Assembly: GCA_009694125.1 (NCBI GenBank)
Contig: SHVT01000010.1
Span: 1 to 36,120, forward strand
Source of the DNA: Rhodospirillaceae bacterium
GTDB lineage: Bacteria > Pseudomonadota > Alphaproteobacteria > CACIAM-22H2
Reading direction: 5' to 3'
Length of the DNA stretch: 36,120 nt
Part shown: positions 8,881 through 15,543 of the stretch, one piece after another
How the letters are laid out: every line of letters starts with the position of its first letter
Numbering within the stretch: the stretch's first letter is position 1
Notes under the pieces: model-generated
What the model saw: only the letters and a program-made list of their open reading frames with translations
Databases searched by the model: none
What the model was told of the DNA's origin: nothing
Made by a program: the position numbers and the translations under genes

Positions 8881-9426
8881 ATGAGGCCGAGTGGCGAGCG
8901 GCGCGCCGCCGAGCTGCCGCGGGCGAGTGTGACGCCACGCCCACCGACTCTCGGCCGGCGGTCGCCCTTCCCCAAGCACAGCCACGACCACAAGGCCTGT
9001 GTCTCCACGGCGGTTTCCGCGGCCGGGGCCTATTGCGAGCACCGGCGCCAGCGCCTGACGCCGGTGCGCAAGCGTGTCCTGGAAATGGTGTGGCACAGCC
9101 ATAAGCCGGTCGGCGCTTATGCGCTTTTGGACGGCCTTCTCGAGGAAGGACGCCGCGCGGCGCCCACGACGGTCTATCGCGCCTTGGATTTTCTTCTCGG
9201 GCTGGGGCTGGTTCACCGCATCGCGTCGCTCAACGCCTTTGTCGGCTGTCCTCAGCCGGGCCAGCCCCATACCGGGCAATTTCTCATCTGCGAGGCCTGC
9301 GGCAGCGCCGAGGAAATAGACGATGAAGGCATTGCCCAGGCGGTGCGGCGGGGGGCCGAACGTATCGGCTTTCGCGTGCAGCACCCGACCATCGAAATCA
9401 CCGGGCGTTGCCCGCGCTGCCGCTGA
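8881..9426 (+). CDS. zur: Fur-family regulator, Zur-like
   Basis: RLTPVRKRVLEMVWHSHKPVGAYALLDGL...PTTVYRALDFLLGLGLVHRI...H..QFLICEACGSAEEI...GRCPRC. Confidence 0.85.
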   Translation: MRPSGERRAAELPRASVTPRPPTLGRRSPFPKHSHDHKACVSTAVSAAGAYCEHRRQRLTPVRKRVLEMVWHSHKPVGAYALLDGLLEEGRRAAPTTVYRALDFLLGLGLVHRIASLNAFVGCPQPGQPHTGQFLICEACGSAEEIDDEGIAQAVRRGAERIGFRVQHPTIEITGRCPRCR

Positions 9427-10528
9427 GCCGGTGCGCGGCCCACAGCGCGGCCGCGAATAGAACCATCGCGCCGGCCTGATGAAGAATGGCCAGCGGGATC
9501 GGAACGACGTAGAGCAGCGTTAATACCCCGAGGGTGACCTGGATCAGGGTCGCGGCGAGGACGACGTGGATGGCGAACCGGATTTCGCTCGCGTGCTCGC
9601 CGCCCCGCGCCCGCCACCATAACCAGACCGACACCGCCAGGATCGTTATCCCGAGAAGTCGATGATTGAACTGCACGGCGGCGACATTTTCGAACGCATT
9701 CGCCCACCACGGCGACAGATCGAAATAACCCCCTGGGATCAGCCGTCCGTTCATCAGGGGAAAGGTGTTGAAGGTCAGCCCGGCGTCCAGCCCGGCGACG
9801 AAGGCCCCGGCCAGCGCCTGTAGAAATATCAGAATCGCCAGGATCGCTGCCCAGCGCCAAAGAGCCTGCGCCGTTTCGTGCCGACGCGAACGCGGTGAAT
9901 CAAGGCCGAGTGCCAGCCACAACATCCACCCCAACACAATCATCGCCAGGCCCAAATGCGCCGCGAGTCGATAAGGGCTGACATCGGGTTCGTCCACCAG
10001 ACCGCTTTGCACCATGTACCAGCCAAGAGCACCCTGTAACCCGCCCAGGGCCAAAATGCCCGAGCACTGCAACGCCAGACCCCCGCGCAATCGCCCCTTG
10101 ATCACGAACCAGGCGAAAGGAAGCGCGAAAACCACGCCGATCAATCTTCCCCACAACCGATGTGTCCATTCCATCCAGAAGATCGCCTTGAACTCGGCGA
10201 GCGACATGCCTTCGTTCAATTTCCGATATTCGGGAAACTGCTGGTATTTGGCGAAGGCATCCGCCCAACCCCGATCCGACAGGGGCGGCAGGGCACCCAG
10301 CAACGGCTGCCATTCGACGATCGACAGGCCGGACTGGGTAAGTCGGGTCATTCCGCCCAACACGACCATGACAAAAACCATGGCGAAGCACAGATACAGC
10401 CAAAGCGCGATGGCCCGGGATTTCGGCGCCGAGGAGATTTCGGCGGAGGGGAGAGCGTCGACCTTCATGAGCCGTTCAATACGCCGCCGATCCTCGCCGC
10501 GCAATTCGTTCCCGACCACCTCGGCCAT
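9398..10528 (-). CDS. ctaA: Heme A synthase (COX15/CtaA)
   Basis: VVLGGMTRLTQSGLSIVEWQPLLGALPP, EYRKLNEGMSLAEFKAIFWMEWTHRLWGR, FNTFPLMNGRLIP, NHRLLG. Alternative start at 10468 (MKVDALPS). Confidence 0.95.
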   Translation of the reverse strand: MAEVVGNELRGEDRRRIERLMKVDALPSAEISSAPKSRAIALWLYLCFAMVFVMVVLGGMTRLTQSGLSIVEWQPLLGALPPLSDRGWADAFAKYQQFPEYRKLNEGMSLAEFKAIFWMEWTHRLWGRLIGVVFALPFAWFVIKGRLRGGLALQCSGILALGGLQGALGWYMVQSGLVDEPDVSPYRLAAHLGLAMIVLGWMLWLALGLDSPRSRRHETAQALWRWAAILAILIFLQALAGAFVAGLDAGLTFNTFPLMNGRLIPGGYFDLSPWWANAFENVAAVQFNHRLLGITILAVSVWLWWRARGGEHASEIRFAIHVVLAATLIQVTLGVLTLLYVVPIPLAILHQAGAMVLFAAALWAAHRLSGSAGNAR

Positions 10529-10652
10529 CGCGGAACTGGCATTTCCTCACCCCGCGTGGGGATGTATCGGACATGACAGGCTGCCGGCCGAGTGTTAAGA
10601 GCCTAGGCTGAAATCCAACCCTATTTCACTTCCTTAAGCGTAGTTTTGGCAC

Positions 10653-13600
10653 ATGAACGACAATCGAACCGCGATCGCCGGGACCCTCGCTCTCGCCCAT
10701 GGCCTGTCTTTCCCCGATTTGTATACCCGCGACGGTCTCGCCAAGCTCGACGCCCTGTTTATCGCGGCCCTGCGTCAAGCCAATGGCGCGCTGTGCGAAC
10801 GCCTATTGGGCGGGCGCGCGGCTCCCCAGACCCTTTCGGCGAAAGACGAGGGCAACCTTTTGATCGCGCTGGCCCCGCATTTGGATGCCTTTATCGTGGC
10901 GCTGTTCGGGGTCGCGAAGGAAGCCGCCGCACTTCGCCAAGGTCACGGCCTGCTGAACCCGCTTTTCGAGGTCAAGCGGCTGTTTGTCCAACGCCGCGCG
11001 GTAAAGGACTTCGCCGCCGCGATTGCGATGGCCTTCGACGGTCCGGCGCTGGCGGCCGCGCTGGAAAAGCGGATCGGCGGGAAGGTCACCGAACTTACCT
11101 TCGCCGGGGCCGTCGTCCAATGGCTGAAGGATGAGGCGGCGAATGCCGAGGCTCTGGACCTCGCCGCGCGTTACGCCGCCTGGGCGGTGCACAGCGATGC
11201 CGGCCGCGCGCGGCACGGCGCCGGTGTGTTGTTCAAGGTGCCGCATAAGGTCGACCACCAAAACCTGGTGCCGGTCGAATCCACATCGGTGAACGGCGTT
11301 CCGGCGGTGAGACTGCCCCCCGGTCATTGGCGTCACCGCGAAGGCTTCGCGCTGACCGATCCCGGCATGGACCTGACCCATACCTTGGACCAGGCCAATT
11401 ACTGCATCTGGTGCCACAATCAGGGTAAGGATTCCTGCTCGAAGGGCCTCACCGAAAAATCCGGCGCCTTTCGCAAGAGCCCGCTGGGCGTGACGCTCGC
11501 CGGCTGCCCACTCGAAGAAAAAATCTCGGAAATGCACGTGGCCAAGGCTGCGGGCGACGCAATCGGCGCCCTCGCGATCATCGCCGTCGACAACCCGCTG
11601 GCCGCGGCGACCGGGCACCGCATCTGCAACGATTGCATGAAATCCTGCATCTTTCAGAAACAGGAGCCGGTCGACATTCCGCAAGCCGAAACCCGGACGC
11701 TCAAGGACGTACTCGAACTTCCCTGGGGCTTCGAGATCTATTCGCTGCTCACGCGCTGGAACCCGCTCAATTTGCGCCGGCCGCTGCCGCTGCCGTCGAG
11801 CGGCCGTTCGGTGCTGGTCGTTGGCCTGGGGCCGGCGGGGTTTTCGCTGGCCCACCACCTACTTAATGACGGGCATCATGTTGCGGCCATCGACGGGCTG
11901 AAAATCGAACCCCTGCCGGAATCGGTGTCGGGAGTAAAACCCAATGGCGGGCGCGTGTCCTTTACCCCGATCCGGGACATCGCCGCACTCAATGAATCCC
12001 TGGACAACCGGGTGATGGCGGGTTTCGGCGGCGTCGCCGAATACGGCATCACCGTGCGCTGGGACAAGAATTTCCTGAAAATCATCCGCCTGATGCTGGA
12101 GCGGCGCGCGGCGTTTGCGATGTTCGGCGGAATCCGCTTCGGCGGCACCGTCACCGTTGAATCCGCGTTCGCGATGGGGTTTGACCACATCGCCCTGTGC
12201 GCCGGCGCGGGAAAACCGACGGTCATCGACATTCCCAACCGCCTTGCCCGCGGCGTGCGCGCCGCCTCCGATTTCCTGATGGCGCTGCAGTTGACGGGCG
12301 CGGCCAAAGCCGCGTCCATTGCCAACCTGCAAATCCGCCTCCCGGTGGTCGTGGTCGGCGGCGGCTTGACCGCGATCGATACGGCCACCGAATCGCTCGC
12401 CTATTACCCGCGGCAGGTCGAAAAATTCCTGTCGCGTTACGAAACTCTGGCGGCGGAACGGGGCGAGGCCGCCTTGCGCCAGGGTTGGACGGAGGAAGAT
12501 CGCGAAATCGGCGACGAATTCATCGTTCACGCCCGCGCCTTGCGCGCCGAACGCGAAGCCGCCGAACGCGAAGGTCGGGCGCCAGCCTTCTTGCCGCTGC
12601 TCGAATCCTGGGGCGGCGTGACCATGGCCTATCGGCGAAAGCTCATCGATGCCCCCAGCTACACGCTCAACCACGAAGAAGTGCACAAGGCGATGGAGGA
12701 AGGCGTGCGTTTCGCCGAAGGGCTGACGCCGGTCGCCATCGACACCGATTCGCGCGGCCATGCCTCCGCGATGCGCTTCACCCGCGCCGACGGCGCCGAG
12801 GCGGTGCTTCCGGCGCGTTCGATCCTGGTCGCCGCGGGGACTCAGCCGAACACCGTGCTGGCGCGCGAAGACTCCGACCACTTGGCGCTCGACGGCCGTT
12901 TCTTCCGCGCCCTGGACGAGGCCGGGAACCCGGCCAAGCCGGAGCGGCTGGCCAAACCCGGCGCCGCGCATGTGTTGACGCACCTCGCTCCCGATGGCCG
13001 CGCCGTCAGCTTTTTCGGCGATCTGCATCCTTCGTTTTCGGGCAATGTCGTGAAGGCAATGGGCGGCGCCAAACAAGGTTACCCCCTGGTCAGCCGCATG
13101 TTGGGCCGCGTTGCGCCGCGCCGCTCCGATCCGACGGCGCTTTTTGCCTCGCTGAACGATGAACTCCGCGCCCGCGTGCACGAGGTCGTTCGGCTGACGC
13201 CAACCATCGTGGAGGTCGTCGTCAAAGCCCCGGCCGCCGCCCGCGAATTCCGCCCCGGCCAGTTCTACCGCCTGCAGAACTACGAGACGCTGGCCTTGAC
13301 CGTGGATGGCACGACGCTGGCCATGGAAGGCCTCGCGCTCACCGGCGCCTGGGTGGACCGGGCGAAGGGGCTGGTTTCCGTGATCGTTCTGGAGATGGGC
13401 GGCTCGTCCGATCTCTGCACCTGGCTGAAGCCGGGCGAACCCGTGGTGTTGATGGGTCCGACGGGAACGCCGACGGAGACGCCGGGCGGCGAGACCGCGA
13501 TTCTGGTGGGCGGCGGACTCGGCAATGCGGTGTTGTTCTCGATTGGGCAGGCGCTGCGGTCGGCCGGGTCGCGCGTGGTTTATCTCGCCGGCTACAAACG

Positions 13601-14141
13601 CGGAATCGACCGCTACAAGGTGGAGCAGATCGAAGCGGCGGCCGATATCGTGGTGTGGTGCTGCGACGAAGCGCCCGGATTTCAGCCGACGCGGACGCAG
13701 GATCGCGCCTTTGTCGGCAATATCGTCGATGCGATGTTGGCCTATGCGACGGGTCGCTTGGGGCCGGCGCCGATCGCGCTATCCGGCGCCCAGCGCATGA
13801 TCGCCATCGGGTCCGACGGCATGATGGCGGCAGTGACCCGCGCCCGTCACGGCGTGCTCGCTCCCCATCTCAAGCCGGGCCATATCGGCATCGCCTCCAT
13901 CAATTCCCCGATGCAGTGCATGATGAAGGAAATCTGCGCGCAATGCCTCCAACCGCACCGCGATCCCGCGACCGGCGAGGAGACCGTCGTCTTTTCGTGT
14001 TTCAACCAGGACCAGTTGATGGACGACGTCGATTTCGCCGCGCTTCGTCAGCGGCTGGGCCAAAATCAGGTTCAGGAAAAGCTCACGCGGGCCTGGATCG
14101 ACCGCTGCCTGAGGCGCCTCAATCTGCGCAAGGCGGCTTGA
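10653..14141 (+). CDS. Large FAD/NAD(P) oxidoreductase: GltD/NfnL-like region fused to C-terminal PyrK/NfnS-like region
   Basis: Cys-rich region CIWCHNQGKDSC...GCPLEE...CNDCMKSC; Rossmann VLVVGLGPAGFSLAHHL and VVVVGGGLTAIDTATES; C-terminal FRPGQFYRLQN, AILVGGGLGNAVLFSI, CMMKEICAQCLQ...CFNQDQL (PyrK-like 2Fe-2S ligands). Confidence 0.85.
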   Translation: MNDNRTAIAGTLALAHGLSFPDLYTRDGLAKLDALFIAALRQANGALCERLLGGRAAPQTLSAKDEGNLLIALAPHLDAFIVALFGVAKEAAALRQGHGLLNPLFEVKRLFVQRRAVKDFAAAIAMAFDGPALAAALEKRIGGKVTELTFAGAVVQWLKDEAANAEALDLAARYAAWAVHSDAGRARHGAGVLFKVPHKVDHQNLVPVESTSVNGVPAVRLPPGHWRHREGFALTDPGMDLTHTLDQANYCIWCHNQGKDSCSKGLTEKSGAFRKSPLGVTLAGCPLEEKISEMHVAKAAGDAIGALAIIAVDNPLAAATGHRICNDCMKSCIFQKQEPVDIPQAETRTLKDVLELPWGFEIYSLLTRWNPLNLRRPLPLPSSGRSVLVVGLGPAGFSLAHHLLNDGHHVAAIDGLKIEPLPESVSGVKPNGGRVSFTPIRDIAALNESLDNRVMAGFGGVAEYGITVRWDKNFLKIIRLMLERRAAFAMFGGIRFGGTVTVESAFAMGFDHIALCAGAGKPTVIDIPNRLARGVRAASDFLMALQLTGAAKAASIANLQIRLPVVVVGGGLTAIDTATESLAYYPRQVEKFLSRYETLAAERGEAALRQGWTEEDREIGDEFIVHARALRAEREAAEREGRAPAFLPLLESWGGVTMAYRRKLIDAPSYTLNHEEVHKAMEEGVRFAEGLTPVAIDTDSRGHASAMRFTRADGAEAVLPARSILVAAGTQPNTVLAREDSDHLALDGRFFRALDEAGNPAKPERLAKPGAAHVLTHLAPDGRAVSFFGDLHPSFSGNVVKAMGGAKQGYPLVSRMLGRVAPRRSDPTALFASLNDELRARVHEVVRLTPTIVEVVVKAPAAAREFRPGQFYRLQNYETLALTVDGTTLAMEGLALTGAWVDRAKGLVSVIVLEMGGSSDLCTWLKPGEPVVLMGPTGTPTETPGGETAILVGGGLGNAVLFSIGQALRSAGSRVVYLAGYKRGIDRYKVEQIEAAADIVVWCCDEAPGFQPTRTQDRAFVGNIVDAMLAYATGRLGPAPIALSGAQRMIAIGSDGMMAAVTRARHGVLAPHLKPGHIGIASINSPMQCMMKEICAQCLQPHRDPATGEETVVFSCFNQDQLMDDVDFAALRQRLGQNQVQEKLTRAWIDRCLRRLNLRKAA

Positions 14142-14143
14142 GA

Positions 14144-15307
14144 TTATTCCGCGGCGGTTTCGCTGGCCAACACCTTGGCGAAGGGGATCGCCGCGACGGC
14201 CTGCCGACGGATGAGCTGCGATGCGGGGTTCAGCCCGGATTTGCGGGCGGCCTCCATGACGTGGCGCATCGCCGCGACCACATGACCGGGGGTGGCCGGC
14301 GCGAGATTCGCGGCGATGATGTCGATCGCGCGCTCTTCGAACGGGGCGAACCCGTTGGGGCGGCGGCGCTGGGAATCGAGCAGGGTCAACACGAACCGCT
14401 TTCCATCCGCCGCCGACAGCGGATCGAGAACGATCTGCGCGCGCAGACGACCGAGAACCGGATCGGTGAAAATCGCCGGCACTTCGGCGGCCGACAGATC
14501 GGCGGCGACGACCAGGCAAAAACAATGGCGGCACAGCTCGCACAGCTTGAACAAGGCTTGGTTGGCGGCGAATAGATCGGCCGGTTCGGCGAATCGCAGC
14601 GCGTCGAAATCGTCGATCAACACATAGGCCGCCTTCTTAAAGCGAGCCGGGTCGAGATCGATCTTGAAATCGATCACGAACAGCCCGACGACGCCGGCGA
14701 ACATGGCCAGGGCGTCCGCATTCGATTGGTGCGGCGGCGTCAGCACCGCCAGCAGATCGGGAAGTCCGGTGCAGCCTCGGATTTTCTTGGCGAGATCGGC
14801 GAGGTCCGGGACCTGAATGAGGTGATCGATGATTTCGTCGTCCGAGACGAACGCATTGACCTTGTGCAGGTCGCGATAACGCAGCAATTTGCGTTGAAGG
14901 TAGTCTTGGAAATGCAGGATTTGGCGAACGAAGTCGGATCGCCCGATGACGTCTTCCCGAAAGGTTCGGGCGAGGCCGAGCCGGCGGCCGCCGGCGACCA
15001 GCGAAGGCAGATAGAAGGCGACGGCCTGATAGTCTTCCGCCTCGGCTTCCATCACCTTGTGGCGCGCCCATTGCAGCGCGTGGGTCTTGCCGGCGCCGGC
15101 CGCACCGCGCAGCAGAACGATACCCGAGCTGCCGAACTCATCGGCTCGCGCCAGTCTCAGATGTTTGACCAGATGTTTCTGCGCCGTTTCATTTCCAGCC
15201 CAAAGCGCGGCCCGCGGATCGAGTCCGGGAACCGCCTCCGCCCGAAACGGGTTGGCGGAAAGATTGGCAGCCTTCAGAAACTCGGCGGGCGCCAGCATGG
15301 GGAGCAC
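14144..15307 (-). CDS. AAA/ORC-type P-loop ATPase of unknown function
   Basis: Walker A LLRGAAGAGKTHALQ, Walker B-like YVLIDDFDAL, followed by LCELCRHCFCLVVAAD. Confidence 0.78.
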   Translation of the reverse strand: MLPMLAPAEFLKAANLSANPFRAEAVPGLDPRAALWAGNETAQKHLVKHLRLARADEFGSSGIVLLRGAAGAGKTHALQWARHKVMEAEAEDYQAVAFYLPSLVAGGRRLGLARTFREDVIGRSDFVRQILHFQDYLQRKLLRYRDLHKVNAFVSDDEIIDHLIQVPDLADLAKKIRGCTGLPDLLAVLTPPHQSNADALAMFAGVVGLFVIDFKIDLDPARFKKAAYVLIDDFDALRFAEPADLFAANQALFKLCELCRHCFCLVVAADLSAAEVPAIFTDPVLGRLRAQIVLDPLSAADGKRFVLTLLDSQRRRPNGFAPFEERAIDIIAANLAPATPGHVVAAMRHVMEAARKSGLNPASQLIRRQAVAAIPFAKVLASETAAE

Positions 15308-15417
15308 ATATCCTTTTCGCGGTCGCTTAACGACCGCCGTTCGATAGCCGCCTCGCCCCCCCGGACATCGCCGACGCCGAGAACGATCTTAGCCATAGAT
15401 CGCACCCTTGCGAGATG

Positions 15418-15447
15418 GTTTACATCGGTTAAGCTCCGCCGGTAAAC
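15418..15447. promoter_or_regulatory. Imperfect inverted repeat GTTTACatCGG...CCGGTAAAC in divergent intergenic region
   Basis: Seen directly between the AAA ATPase and Mo-hydroxylase genes; possible operator. Confidence 0.3.
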
Positions 15448-15543
15448 AAAGTCTTAACAAGGGTGGGATTGATGGCGAAATACCGGATGCTGGCGCCGCT
15501 CCGCGCGGATTGCGAAATCTGCAATGGCGAGAGGCTTTGAACA

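Noticed and set aside
11859-13181. 440-aa minus-strand ORF (and 10803-11858, 351 aa)
   Set aside because: Antisense to the 1162-aa oxidoreductase, whose plus-strand frame carries clear motifs; GC-rich spurious frames.
15538-15540. TGA as a selenocysteine codon in a Se-dependent hydroxylase
   Set aside because: Se-dependent molybdenum hydroxylases carry labile Se rather than Sec at the N-terminus, no SECIS-like hairpin was identified, and a good RBS (GAGAGG) serves the TTG start.
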